NCBI GenBank assembly: GCA_936940865.1
Contig: CAKZJB010000037.1
Location: 1 to 54,621, forward strand
Length of the DNA stretch: 54,621 nt
Direction of reading: 5' to 3'
From: an uncultured Asticcacaulis sp.
GTDB taxonomy: Bacteria; Pseudomonadota; Alphaproteobacteria; Caulobacterales; Caulobacteraceae
The position numbers were made by a program, and so were the translations under genes. The notes beneath the pieces are model-generated. The model saw only the letters and a list, made by a program, of their open reading frames with translations. It was not told the origin of the DNA and did no database searches. Positions 34,733-43,725 of the stretch are shown here, one piece after another (position 1 is the stretch's first letter; each line of letters begins with the position of its first letter).

Positions 34733-35938
34733 TCAGACTGCCTTTGCCATCAAGGGGTTATCCAATGTGTCGACCTGTCCGAGACGCGATTGGTAAAGCT
34801 CGATATAGGCCCGCGCGACCTCGTCGATGCTGAAGCGCGCCAGGATGGTGTCGCGGGTTGCCGTGCTCATGGCCTGCCATTGTTCGGCCGACTGGCTAAG
34901 CGCCGTTTCGATGGCGGCTTCAAGCGTGTCCGGCTGGTTGTCGGCGACGATAAAGCCCGACCGCCCCGTATCGACCAGATCGGCGGCGCCGCTGACCGGC
35001 GTGATGATCGGCACGACGCCGTGCGCCATGGCTTCCAGCAGGGCATTGGACATGCCTTCGGAGTCCGAAGGCAGCAGGAACCAGGCATTACCGCCGAAGA
35101 TTTTGGCTTTGTCGCTTTCGACGCCACGCAGGCGGATGATGTCGCTCAAGCCCGCTGCCGCGACACGGTCCTTCAGCATGTCCTTGAGCGGGCCGCCACC
35201 GAAGATGTTGAGGCGGGCGTCGGGATGGCGTTTGGAAACGCGCTCGAAGGCTTCAACCAGCTTGACGATGCCTTTTTCGTGCTCCAGGCGGCCGGCGAAG
35301 GTGAAATCGCGCGTGCCGTCCGGTCCGGTGAAAGCCGCCATGGAGGCTGACGGACATTCGACGCCATTGGGCAGGCGAACGATATTGCCGGCCCTGGCGC
35401 CTTCCCTGACAAGGTCGTCGACGATGTCGGCGCTGTTGGCGATATAGAGCATGTCCGAGGCGCGAATGGTGTCGGCCAGCCATTTGCCCATGGGCAGCTT
35501 CTTGCCGCGCAGGAGCTTAAGGTCGAAATGCTCGCCGCCGCGGCCGAGCTTGCCGGAAACGATCTTGCCGAACGCCCTGGCGAAACGCACGCCTGGAATG
35601 CTGTGCAGACGCAGATGCTGGATGGCGATGACGTCGATCTCATCACGACGCTCGAGCAGATAATGATAGACGGCGCGCCACCAGTGGATCAGCGACGGCA
35701 GCCGTTTCCCACCGAGGAAGGGCGGATGTTTGGTGGCGATGCGCACGACCTTGACACCGTCCTCGATGGTTTCGCCGGCGGCGCCCGGTGTTTGTGTGGG
35801 AGCGATCAGCGTTGCCGTATGGCCGAGCTTCTGAAAGGCGATGGCCAGGATGCGCGTGTGCTGCTCCGCGCCCCCCACCGTGTCGGGGAAATACGAGGGC
35901 AGCAACAGGACGATGTTCAGGGGGCGGGGCTGGGTCAT
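34733..35938 (-). CDS. glycosyltransferase family 4
   Basis: The 401-residue protein is a GT-B fold retaining transferase. The N-terminal NIVLLLPSYFPDTVGGAEQHT loop (about residues 8-28) and C-terminal donor site FTFAGRLEHEKGIVKLVEAF, LNIFGGGPLKDML and FLLPSDSEGMSNALLEAMAHG (E-x7-E, about residues 300-307) are typical. The ATG at 35938 overlaps the stop of the acyltransferase gene by 4 bases; the frame is open further upstream without motif. Donor sugar unknown. Confidence 0.9.
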   Translation of the reverse strand: MTQPRPLNIVLLLPSYFPDTVGGAEQHTRILAIAFQKLGHTATLIAPTQTPGAAGETIEDGVKVVRIATKHPPFLGGKRLPSLIHWWRAVYHYLLERRDEIDVIAIQHLRLHSIPGVRFARAFGKIVSGKLGRGGEHFDLKLLRGKKLPMGKWLADTIRASDMLYIANSADIVDDLVREGARAGNIVRLPNGVECPSASMAAFTGPDGTRDFTFAGRLEHEKGIVKLVEAFERVSKRHPDARLNIFGGGPLKDMLKDRVAAAGLSDIIRLRGVESDKAKIFGGNAWFLLPSDSEGMSNALLEAMAHGVVPIITPVSGAADLVDTGRSGFIVADNQPDTLEAAIETALSQSAEQWQAMSTATRDTILARFSIDEVARAYIELYQSRLGQVDTLDNPLMAKAV

Positions 35939-37113
35939 GGCTGTGGTTTGGAAACAAAGCCGAATAAGGACTTTCGAACGCGCACAGTCCAAGAAAGAAT
36001 CGGCGTTTCAATATAGCGGAAAACAAGGTAGCCCGCCGCCAGGCTGGCCATAATGCACAGGCTAAGAACCGGATAGGCGCCGATCCTGTCAATAAAGTGA
36101 AGCTTTTTGACAATCAGTATTACGGCGTTGATCGCGAAGATATGGAACAGATAAAGACTGAACGAAGCGTCGCCGCCAGTCGTGAGTACCCGGGATACAA
36201 GCGTCCGGCTATCATTGATACGGATGAAAGCGGCAGCAGCGACCATGGCGATCGCCAACGGGAACTCCTCCTGTATGGGACCGTCTAGAGGTACGAAGGC
36301 CTGCTTTATACCAACCAACATCGCGATAATCGCTACGAAAGCCCAACTGGGCAGGTTCAGGCGTTGCGATATGACTTGGTGCAGATAGGAAATGAGAGCG
36401 CCGGCTAGAAACAGTAGAATGATCGGCTTCGACAGATAGTTTAGGGCAGTGACCTGTGGTGTGAAGCCATGTAGGGCGGCGATCAACACGAACGCTGCCG
36501 TGCAGGCCAAGGTGATCGAGCGCGTATTCAGGAAAATGCAGGCACCGAAAAGCACGTAGAAGAACATCTCGTAGTTCAGACTCCAGCCCAGCGCCAGCAC
36601 TGGGCTCATTTCCTGGTCGCCCGGACGTGGGTAGGGCACGAAACCATAGGAGGCCAGAACGTGCAGTGGGTTTATAGTGGCATGGTTAACCTGAGACGAG
36701 AACAGGACGGCCGCGCATAAGAACAGGGTCGTTGCCAGCCAGTACATAGGAGCGACACGCAGAAAGCGTTCGACCAGGAATTTCCACCAGTAACCGGGGG
36801 TTTTCAGCCGTGGCTTGGCCAGCGCGTGCATTATGAAACCGCTGATGACGAAGAATACCTTAACACCGAAGACGCCATCTACGGTCAGGTTGGTTGTGCC
36901 GAAATGACCCGTGGCAGCGATCTGATTGACCTCATGTACGCCGTGCTGGAACACGACCATCAATGCTGCGGCAATGCGAAGGTACTGAATGCTGTAAATC
37001 TTGTCCGCGGTGCTATTGGACGGCGTGCCGGGCTGCATGCACGCGGCTCCCGGCGTCGTCTCTTGCCGCGCGGATTCGTCGGTGGCGGGGAGCGTTTCTG
37101 CCGCGTCCCTCAT
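35935..37113 (-). CDS. membrane acyltransferase, acyltransferase-3 family (second copy)
   Basis: The 392-residue protein carries SIQYLRIAAALMVVFQHGVHEV (R and H of the family, about residues 41-62), FFVISGFIMHALAKP and about ten hydrophobic helices, matching OafA/NolL-type O-acetyltransferases. A second ATG at about 37038 would give a more usual N-terminus. Base composition here looks lower in GC than in neighbouring genes, as in the next gene. It probably acylates a sugar of the surface polysaccharide. Confidence 0.85.
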   Translation of the reverse strand: MRDAAETLPATDESARQETTPGAACMQPGTPSNSTADKIYSIQYLRIAAALMVVFQHGVHEVNQIAATGHFGTTNLTVDGVFGVKVFFVISGFIMHALAKPRLKTPGYWWKFLVERFLRVAPMYWLATTLFLCAAVLFSSQVNHATINPLHVLASYGFVPYPRPGDQEMSPVLALGWSLNYEMFFYVLFGACIFLNTRSITLACTAAFVLIAALHGFTPQVTALNYLSKPIILLFLAGALISYLHQVISQRLNLPSWAFVAIIAMLVGIKQAFVPLDGPIQEEFPLAIAMVAAAAFIRINDSRTLVSRVLTTGGDASFSLYLFHIFAINAVILIVKKLHFIDRIGAYPVLSLCIMASLAAGYLVFRYIETPILSWTVRVRKSLFGFVSKPQP

Positions 37114-37219
37114 CCGCGCACCTGCACAGCTATAATTTGATTATGGAAGCCACTCATGGAAAGTCGTTGTAAAACAATAAGAAATTAGTCGCGACGCCGG
37201 CGTATAACCGCCAAATTTG

Positions 37220-38542
37220 TTACGGTCTCCGCCCAGTTAGCCCCGCAGGCGCCTGTCCGGACGGGGGAGTGGACAGCCGTCGCATTACATCCCTGATCCT
37301 GACCCGCTTGATATTGCGACCGAAAAATTCCGGTAGAAGCGCGATGATGATGAAGGCGACGAAAGCGCGCTGACCGCCGCCTTCGTAATAGTTAGAAATG
37401 AAGACCACGATCATTACCATAAGATAGGCCACGGCGCCCCTGTGCGAGAGGTTGCGGCGGTTCAAAAGCAGCCACAAGAGACTGCGAAACCACGGAATGC
37501 AGTAGATGAACAGGCCGACGAAGCCGTTTTCCACCAAGGTTCGCTGGAACTCACCATGAATGCCCAGGCGCATATATTCCGGCAGATAGGGGCCCCAGGC
37601 GTCGCTCAGGTAAGGCAGAAAGCCGTCCGTACCGACGCCGAACAGAGGATGTTGCTTCACCAGCGGCACGGATAGACGGTTGACGAATTCGCGCTGCAGA
37701 TCGCTCGGCGAATTGCCTTCCTCATTCATGACAAGTTGGGCAAGCGTCATGTTCTTGACGCCGCTGCCTTCGGTTAGCGAAGTGAATTGTCGTATCAGGT
37801 AGGGGTTGGCAATGATTGCGGCCGAAAGTGCGATGGCCATCATGGCTCCACCTGCCGCAGCCACCAGTACATTGAGGTAGCCCCCGTAGATGGCGAGGCC
37901 GACGCAGATCAAATAGGCGATTTGCGCCTTGCGCTCGCCGCTGAAGATCAGGATGACGCCCAGAACCGCAATGCCGGCATATTCCAGAATCGTCGCCTGG
38001 CGTTTGGCGAAGATCATATATCCGAAGATAATCGGTAGGCCGAAATTGAACATCGTCTTGGAAGCTTCAAGTTCCTTCCAGCCGGTAAGATAGCCATGCG
38101 AAATATGCCAAATCACCACGTAGGCGATCATGCCGATAGCATAGAGAAAAAAGTACAACTTGACGGCGTTCCAGTTGAACCGGGGGGCTGCTAGGGACAT
38201 CGCCCAAGCAAAGACGACCATTTCAACACCTTGAAGGCCTTCGCGGACGAAGGTTTGCTTGCCTAACTTCAGCCCCCCAAAAGCCAGAATCGCAAAAAAT
38301 GCGCTGATGACCAAAAGGTTGAAGCTGAAGCGAAGACGGCGCGCAAAGACCGAATAGACGATATAAGCCAGCGCAGCAGGGAAGCCGATAATGTCGAACA
38401 GACGAATCTTACCGCCAATATGAAGCTGGAATTCGATGAACAGCGAAGCCAAAGCAATGCACAGCAGCGCCACCAGGCCGTCTTCGATCGACCATGTCGC
38501 TCGAATGGGTTTGCGGAAAGTGGGGATGTCGGCCGTCAGCAT
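37220..38542 (-). CDS. O-antigen polymerase/ligase, Wzy_C family
   Basis: The 440-residue protein has about 11 hydrophobic segments and the Wzy_C loop PLVKQHPLFGVGTDGF (about 285-300) followed by GIHGEFQRTLVENGFVGLFI, including the H and ENG-x-GL of WaaL/Wzy proteins. It polymerises or ligates lipid-linked O-units in the periplasm. The start at 38542 is preferred since a longer frame to 38623 would overlap the neighbour by 68 bases. A 106-base gap follows before the acyltransferase; it might hold a promoter. Confidence 0.85.
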   Translation of the reverse strand: MLTADIPTFRKPIRATWSIEDGLVALLCIALASLFIEFQLHIGGKIRLFDIIGFPAALAYIVYSVFARRLRFSFNLLVISAFFAILAFGGLKLGKQTFVREGLQGVEMVVFAWAMSLAAPRFNWNAVKLYFFLYAIGMIAYVVIWHISHGYLTGWKELEASKTMFNFGLPIIFGYMIFAKRQATILEYAGIAVLGVILIFSGERKAQIAYLICVGLAIYGGYLNVLVAAAGGAMMAIALSAAIIANPYLIRQFTSLTEGSGVKNMTLAQLVMNEEGNSPSDLQREFVNRLSVPLVKQHPLFGVGTDGFLPYLSDAWGPYLPEYMRLGIHGEFQRTLVENGFVGLFIYCIPWFRSLLWLLLNRRNLSHRGAVAYLMVMIVVFISNYYEGGGQRAFVAFIIIALLPEFFGRNIKRVRIRDVMRRLSTPPSGQAPAGLTGRRP

Positions 38543-38555
38543 ATTCGAAACTCTT

Positions 38556-39731
38556 TCAATCCAGTCGCGCCAAGGCGTCGGAGGAAGCCCGTCTGACGAT
38601 GCCAGGGGTCTCCGCGACACCACAGAGACGCTTGCTTACCGATAGCAACCGCTCACGCATGGCCGTCTGCGAATACAGGCGCGCCATATCCGCAGCGGCC
38701 GCTGTGCCAAGCCGCTCCCGCAGGGCGTCGTCTTGCAACAGTCTTGCCAGTCCATTTTCCAGGCCGTCAAGGTCGCCGCGCGCCATGGCCAGCCCGTTCC
38801 GCTCCGGCTCAAGATAGTCCTTCAATCCGCCGACGAGCGTACAGACCGACGGCAGGCCCGTCATCAACGCCTCGGCGGCCACGATGCAGAAACCCTCCTC
38901 GTCGCTGGGGTTGACGAAGATATCGTGGTCGGCGGCGATACTCCACCAGTCCTTGACAAACCCCCTGAAAGCCACGCGATCACTGATGCCAAGTTCGGTG
39001 GCAAGCCGCTCGAGATGCGCCTGTTCGGGGCCTTCGCCGAAGATCGAGAGCGTAAGGTCGCGTCCCTTCTCGATCAGGCGTGCCATCGCTTCGAGCACCA
39101 GGTCGTAGCGCTTGCGGGCGATCAACCGCCCTACGGCCATGAGCCGCACCGGCGATCCCAGGACATAATCGGCTTTTGTCCGAGCGGCCGCGGGGCGGAT
39201 GAACAGGGGAATGACGGTCTCGATGCGGCCGGCCTTCGGCGTATAATAAGCGCGCGTTTCGACCAGGGTCGATTCACAGTCGGCCCACACTTCGTCGACG
39301 CGTCCCGACAGGCGCTTCAGCAGTCCCTCGTACACACGCTTGAGCTTGCCGGCCTCGAGCTGGGCGATGTGTTCGAAGCCTACGCACCAGATTCCGGGAA
39401 AGAACAGCAGGACGAAGCGGCCGGCGATGTTGGCCTGCTTCAGCGACAGGATGGCCACCTTGGGCCGCCAGGCCAATACCATCCCGAACAGGCGAAGCGT
39501 TCCGATGAGCAGGCTGGGGAGGGTCAGCTTCGGCGCATCGGAAACGATCGTGACGCGATCGCTGCCGATCCGCTGGCACAACGCATCGTAAAGCGCACCG
39601 TTGCCCTTCATGAAGGCAAAGACGCGGAAATCGGCGTCCTTCATGAAGCCATTGTCGAGAATGGTCAGCAACCCCTGCTCGGCGCCGCCGCGCATGAAGC
39701 CGTTGATGACGTAAAGAACCTTACTGGCCAT
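38556..39731 (-). CDS. glycosyltransferase family 4 (GT-B)
   Basis: The 391-residue protein starts VLYVINGFMRGGAEQGLLTI (GGAE loop, residues 4-23) and has the C-terminal donor-binding features RLMAVGRLIARKRYDLVLEA, LSIFGEGPEQAHL and NPSDEEGFCIVAAEALMTGLPSV (EGF-x7-E, about residue 283). Retaining sugar transferase; donor and acceptor unknown. It overlaps the GT2 gene upstream by 11 bases. Confidence 0.9.
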   Translation of the reverse strand: MASKVLYVINGFMRGGAEQGLLTILDNGFMKDADFRVFAFMKGNGALYDALCQRIGSDRVTIVSDAPKLTLPSLLIGTLRLFGMVLAWRPKVAILSLKQANIAGRFVLLFFPGIWCVGFEHIAQLEAGKLKRVYEGLLKRLSGRVDEVWADCESTLVETRAYYTPKAGRIETVIPLFIRPAAARTKADYVLGSPVRLMAVGRLIARKRYDLVLEAMARLIEKGRDLTLSIFGEGPEQAHLERLATELGISDRVAFRGFVKDWWSIAADHDIFVNPSDEEGFCIVAAEALMTGLPSVCTLVGGLKDYLEPERNGLAMARGDLDGLENGLARLLQDDALRERLGTAAAADMARLYSQTAMRERLLSVSKRLCGVAETPGIVRRASSDALARLD

Positions 39732-40785
39732 GGGCGACCTGGCCTTCGCGGCGCGCGGCCGCCTTCTTCTTCATGGCGCCAAGCGGAACGCCCAGGCGGT
39801 GGGCCCAGAAGCTGAGTTGCGCACGCCACGAAAGCGGGGACAGTTGCACGGCCAGGCGGTAAAAGCGGCCAGCCTCGGCGTTGCTGCCCAGTTCGACGGC
39901 CGTATTGCCGAGCTTGCGCGCGCGTTCGGACAGGCGGCGCGGCACCAGGGGATAGAGGCGCGGGAAACGCGCCGCCAGATGGAAGGCCACAAAGGCATGG
40001 TGCGCCATCATCTCCTGGCGTTTCGCCGTAATCGAATTGGCATGCACGCGCTTGAGCAGCAAAGGCTTGTCGACGCAGCAGAACGCGCAGACATCGGCCA
40101 TGCGGCCGTAGAATTCCGTGTCCTCGAACACCTTGATCTTCGCATCGAAGCGGCCGACCTGCTCGAACAGGTCGCGGCGCACGAGGATGGTTGAGGGGAT
40201 GATCGGCCCCTCCTTCAGGAAATAGTCGCGCAGAAGGTCGGACGCGCCGCCCAGGTCGTTGACGTGGGCCACGATCCGGTTGTCGGGGTTTTCGTTGTCG
40301 AACTGCAGGTAACCGGTGTAAACCAGACCCGCGCGCGGATTTGCGGCGATGGCCGCGATCTGTTGCTCCAGCTTGTCCTCGGCCCAGATATCGTCACCAT
40401 CCAGGATGGCGATCCACTCGGACGTGCAATGATCGGCCGCCAGGTTGCGCGCCTTGGGCAGGCCGTTGCCGCCGGAATAGATGACCGTGAGCCGCGAACA
40501 GCGCGCCTCAAGACCTTTCAGAACCTCGATCGTGTCCGGCCGGGATCCGTCGTCGACGACGACGATACGCTCGACCACGTCGTAGCGGCTCTGGTTGATG
40601 ATGCTGTCGATGGCCGCGGTAATATACGGACCTTCGTTGTAGCACGTCATGATAACGTCGATCGTCGGTCCCGCGGCGGCGCGGGGCGCGGTCGTTACCG
40701 ATGTGTCTGCAGCCGTGTCCATGGAATCGTGCAATCGGGGCTCGAACTGATCCCAGATCGGAATGACTTTGGACGGGGTCGTCAT
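39721..40785 (-). CDS. glycosyltransferase family 2 (GT-A)
   Basis: The 354-residue protein has a GT-A core: TIDVIMTCYNEGPYITAAID (about residues 41-60), RIVVVDDGSRPDT, LPKARNLAADHCTSEWIAIL and the metal/nucleotide motif DGDDIWAED (about 128-136). A preceding roughly 40-residue polar leader is unusual but not exceptional. It adds a sugar with inversion to the growing lipid-linked unit. The upstream gene is the epimerase, 107 bases away. Confidence 0.88.
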   Translation of the reverse strand: MTTPSKVIPIWDQFEPRLHDSMDTAADTSVTTAPRAAAGPTIDVIMTCYNEGPYITAAIDSIINQSRYDVVERIVVVDDGSRPDTIEVLKGLEARCSRLTVIYSGGNGLPKARNLAADHCTSEWIAILDGDDIWAEDKLEQQIAAIAANPRAGLVYTGYLQFDNENPDNRIVAHVNDLGGASDLLRDYFLKEGPIIPSTILVRRDLFEQVGRFDAKIKVFEDTEFYGRMADVCAFCCVDKPLLLKRVHANSITAKRQEMMAHHAFVAFHLAARFPRLYPLVPRRLSERARKLGNTAVELGSNAEAGRFYRLAVQLSPLSWRAQLSFWAHRLGVPLGAMKKKAAARREGQVAHGQ

Positions 40786-40892
40786 TCCGCTCCAGGTTTT
40801 TGTTTTGTCGCGATGTTTATGCCGAAACCGCTGGCGCTTTCCGGCACATCGCTCCGGCGAAAGAATTGGAGGCGTGGCAGGTCAGGAACCGG

Positions 40893-41900
40893 TCACGCAT
40901 AGGTCTTCTTGAACCAGGTGCAGAACGAGGCGACACCTTCGCGGACTTCGATGCCCGGCTTGAAGCCTGTCAGCGACTCCAGAAGCTTGGGGCTGGCGAA
41001 GGTGCGCGGAACATCGCCTTTCTGCATGGGCAGCATGTTGCGCGTCAGCGGTACGCCCAGCGATTCCTCCACCGTATCGATGAAGGGCAACAGGCCCACG
41101 GGCGCCCCCCCGCCGAGATTGACGACGCGGTAGGGCGCCTGGGGCGACAGGGTATCATTGACGCCATCGGCCTTGACGCGATTGTCCTCGCCCGGCGCCA
41201 CATCCATCAGGCGGACGATGCATTCGACCAGGTCGTCGATATAGGTGAAATCGCGCTGCTGCTGGCCCTCGCCATAGACGTCGATCGGCTCGCCCTTCAG
41301 TCCCGCCTTGGCGAACTTGAACAGCGCCATGTCGGGGCGGCCGTAGGGGCCGTAGACCGTGAAGAAGCGGAACGCGGTCGTCGGCAGCTTCCACAGGTGC
41401 GAATAGGAGTGGGCCATGACCTCCATCGACTTCTTCGTCGCGGCATATAGGGTCATGGGTTCGTCGGTCTTGTCGCTTTCCTCGAACGGAATCTTCTCGT
41501 TTGCTCCGTATACGGACGAGGTGGAGGCCAGCATCAGGTGGCGCGGCTTGAACATTCGCGCGATCTCGAGGACGTTGAACGACCCGACGAGATTGGAATC
41601 GACATAGGCCCGCGGATTTTCGATGGAATAGCGTACGCCGGCCTGTGCGGCGAGGTGGATGACGATTTCCGGCTGGCAGGTTTCGGCGGCCGCGGTCAGC
41701 GCCGGCATGTCCTCCAGCATGGCTTCGGTATGCGCATAGGCCGGATAGGCTTTCAGGATGTCGCGACGGCTGTGCTTGAGCGACAGGTCGTAATATTGCG
41801 TCATTCCGTCATAGCCGTGGACGGTATGTCCGTCGTCGAGGAGGCGCTTGGCCAGATGGAATCCGATAAAACCGGCCGTACCCGTAATGAAAATCCGCAT
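40893..41900 (-). CDS. NAD-dependent UDP-sugar epimerase, UDP-glucuronate 4-epimerase-like
   Basis: The 335-residue SDR enzyme begins [20 protein letters not shown] (NAD motif, residues 2-21). [20 protein letters not shown] and catalytic STSSVYG and [15 protein letters not shown] (Y-x3-K, about residues 150-154) match the UDP-glucuronate epimerase group (WbpP/LspL/RfbB relatives); [19 protein letters not shown] is distinctive for UDP-GlcA 4-epimerases. It would supply UDP-galacturonate to the polysaccharide. It heads the leftward cluster. Confidence 0.88.
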   Translation of the reverse strand: MRIFITGTAGFIGFHLAKRLLDDGHTVHGYDGMTQYYDLSLKHSRRDILKAYPAYAHTEAMLEDMPALTAAAETCQPEIVIHLAAQAGVRYSIENPRAYVDSNLVGSFNVLEIARMFKPRHLMLASTSSVYGANEKIPFEESDKTDEPMTLYAATKKSMEVMAHSYSHLWKLPTTAFRFFTVYGPYGRPDMALFKFAKAGLKGEPIDVYGEGQQQRDFTYIDDLVECIVRLMDVAPGEDNRVKADGVNDTLSPQAPYRVVNLGGGAPVGLLPFIDTVEESLGVPLTRNMLPMQKGDVPRTFASPKLLESLTGFKPGIEVREGVASFCTWFKKTYA

Positions 41901-42208
41901 GCTTCCAGTGCTCTTAATCTATGACAAACACAAAATCGTCGGACGCAGCGTAAATGAACAAAAAATCTTAATAACCGGCCACTTGCTTAAAAATCCAAGC
42001 TCCGGCCAAGCTGCGGGGCGAGACATACGTCAACGTCAGCGCCCCCGCTTGCGTCCTTCCGATTTCCTACCATAATTTTGCTGCAAAGCAAAAAAAATTT
42101 GCCGCTTTTTGCGGACGGCGGTAAGATCGCTCAAAAGGTCAGGTGCTTATTTTGCACGGACGGCGGCCTTTTTTCATTTTGAATTGTCCATTTGTTTGGG
42201 GGTTTCGA
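41901..42208. other. 308-base intergenic region between divergent epimerase and GT4 genes
   Basis: The segment is clearly richer in A and T than its surroundings. It holds a small inverted repeat TTTTGCT-GCAA-AGCAAAA (42076-42093) not placed like a terminator, and no gene with convincing features. It presumably contains the promoters for both directions, but no -35/-10 pair stood out. A GTG at 42143 is an alternative, longer start for the right-hand gene. Confidence 0.5.
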
Positions 42209-43369
42209 TTGTCGCGGACCTGGAAGATTGCCCATGTCATTACCCGCTGGCTCAAGGCGGGATCGGAAGAGAACACGCTGGCCACGTGCCTTTATCAGAT
42301 CAGGGAAGGTCACGACGTCACGCTGATCTACGGCGAGGAATACGACCCCGTCTTTCTCGACAGCCTTCCGAAGGAACTCAAGCGTCTCCAGGTCAGGAGC
42401 ATGGTGCACAAGATCGATCCGGTGAAGGATCTGCAATGCACGATGGACCTGCGGAAGATCTATCGCCGCCACGGCTTCGACGTCGTCCATACCCACCAGA
42501 GCAAGGCCGGCATCGTCGGCCGTTTCGCCGCGGCCGGATTGAAAAAGCCCGTGGTCGTGCACACCGTCCATATTGCGCCGTTCCTGAGCGTCTCTGGGCC
42601 AACGAAGGCTGTCTACCTCGTCACCGAACAGCTGGGCGCGAAGCTCAGCGACCGGATCATCAATGTCAGCGAAGGCATGAAGACGGCCTGCCTCGACCAC
42701 GGTGTCGGCACACCCGATCAGCATGTCGTCATCCATTCCGGCATGCCGATCGAAAAGTTCCAGGATGCCGAACCGCCGGCCGACTGGCGCGCCCGTATCG
42801 GCGGCTGGCCGGAAGGTCCCAAGCCGAAGACGATCCTGATGCTTGCCGCCTTCGAGCCGCGCAAGCGCCAGAAGCAACTGATCGAAGCCATTGCGCCCAT
42901 GCTGAAGGACCGTGAGGATGTCTGCCTCCTGTTCGGCGGCCAGGGGACGATGTTCGACGAATGCAAGGCGCTGGTCTCGTCGCTGGGCGCGGACGACAAA
43001 ATCCGGTTCCTGGGCTACGACGCCAATCCGCAGAGCCTGGTCGCCATGGCCGATGTCTGCGTGCTGACGTCGGAACGCGAAGGCCTGCCGCGTGTCGTGG
43101 TACAGTATCTGGCCGGCGGAAAGCCCGCCGTGGTCATGGACCTGGCCGGCATCGACGAGATCGTCAGCGACGGTGTCAACGGCCTGGTCCTGCCGGCCGA
43201 CGACTTTCCAGGTTTCGGCCGGACCCTGCTTGGCTTGCTTGACGATGGCGCCAGACTCGGCCAACTGGCCGAAGGTGCGCGCCGCACAAACGTGTCGAAA
43301 TGGGCCGTCGAGGAAATGGGTAAGCGAATCAGCGAAGCTTACGATCACGCTATACGGTTGCGCGCCTGA
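42209..43369 (+). CDS. glycosyltransferase family 4, probable TTG start
   Basis: The 386-residue GT-B protein begins (M)SRTWKIAHVITRWLKAGSEE and continues TCLYQIREGHDVTLIYGEEY. HTHQSKAGIVGRFAA and TVHIAPF precede the C-terminal half, which has LMLAAFEPRKRQKQLIEAIA, CLLFGGQGTMFDECKAL and TSEREGLPRVVVQYLAGGKP (E-x7-E type, about residues 289-307). TTG at 42209 is chosen because a GGGGG stretch lies 8 to 12 bases upstream and the protein then starts as family members do; GTG at 42143 is the alternative. It is divergent from the epimerase gene, so it belongs to the same cluster but a separate transcript. Its end overlaps a GC hairpin. Confidence 0.85.
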   Translation: MSRTWKIAHVITRWLKAGSEENTLATCLYQIREGHDVTLIYGEEYDPVFLDSLPKELKRLQVRSMVHKIDPVKDLQCTMDLRKIYRRHGFDVVHTHQSKAGIVGRFAAAGLKKPVVVHTVHIAPFLSVSGPTKAVYLVTEQLGAKLSDRIINVSEGMKTACLDHGVGTPDQHVVIHSGMPIEKFQDAEPPADWRARIGGWPEGPKPKTILMLAAFEPRKRQKQLIEAIAPMLKDREDVCLLFGGQGTMFDECKALVSSLGADDKIRFLGYDANPQSLVAMADVCVLTSEREGLPRVVVQYLAGGKPAVVMDLAGIDEIVSDGVNGLVLPADDFPGFGRTLLGLLDDGARLGQLAEGARRTNVSKWAVEEMGKRISEAYDHAIRLRA

Positions 43370-43380
43370 GAAGGGCGCGC
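43360..43380 (+). terminator. GC-rich hairpin over the stop codon
   Basis: GCGCGCC (43360-43366) pairs with GGCGCGC (43374-43380); the TGA stop of the glycosyltransferase (43367-43369) lies in the loop. The following T-run is too short to call a strong terminator, so rho-independent termination is uncertain. Confidence 0.4.
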
Positions 43381-43725
43381 TTCAGTAAGGCAAGCGCGGC
43401 GCCCTGCGCCCGAAGGGCCGGTGTTAATTCTTTATTAACCTTGTGAAATGCTGCAGATAACAGCCTGCCGGGGGATTTCATGCCCGTGAATAACTTTGCC
43501 GCGCGTGTGCGTTTATTTTGTATATTTGACATTTGGCAAGGTTCACGATGTGGGATTTTGCGTATTCCGGCCGGCAATACGCGTACAAATCTGTATATTT
43601 CAATTTTTACACTTCATTTTTGGCGTTTTGTGATGCATCCGTGCGGCCGGTTGTGATATCGGCAGGCCGGTATCGTCTTGGTATTGTGGCGCCGCCGGGA
43701 AGCGGAAAGCCTCATTGAGGTCTGC
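43381..43725. other. 345-base intergenic region upstream of the SGNH lipoprotein gene
   Basis: The region is AT-rich and holds a CtrA-type box at 43424-43439 and a TTGACA at 43526-43531 with no matching -10 box. A 61-codon frame at 43533-43718 lacks a good start or recognisable sequence and is not annotated. Confidence 0.5.
43424..43439. promoter_or_regulatory. CtrA binding site candidate
   Basis: TTAATTCTTTATTAAC matches the full CtrA consensus TTAA-N7-TTAAC with both half sites intact. CtrA is the cell-cycle response regulator of Caulobacterales and relatives. The site is about 290 bases before the SGNH lipoprotein start codon and 55 bases after the glycosyltransferase stop. A match of this quality to a 9-defined-base motif occurs by chance at low rate in a GC-rich genome. 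Confidence 0.65.

Noticed and set aside
42076-42093. TTTTGCT-GCAA-AGCAAAA as a terminator
   Set aside because: It lies in the middle of a divergent promoter region with no gene ending beside it, and no T-tract follows on either strand in the right position.
43533-43718. 61-codon frame upstream of the SGNH lipoprotein
   Set aside because: No ribosome-binding site, aromatic-rich without family character, lies in an AT-rich promoter region.
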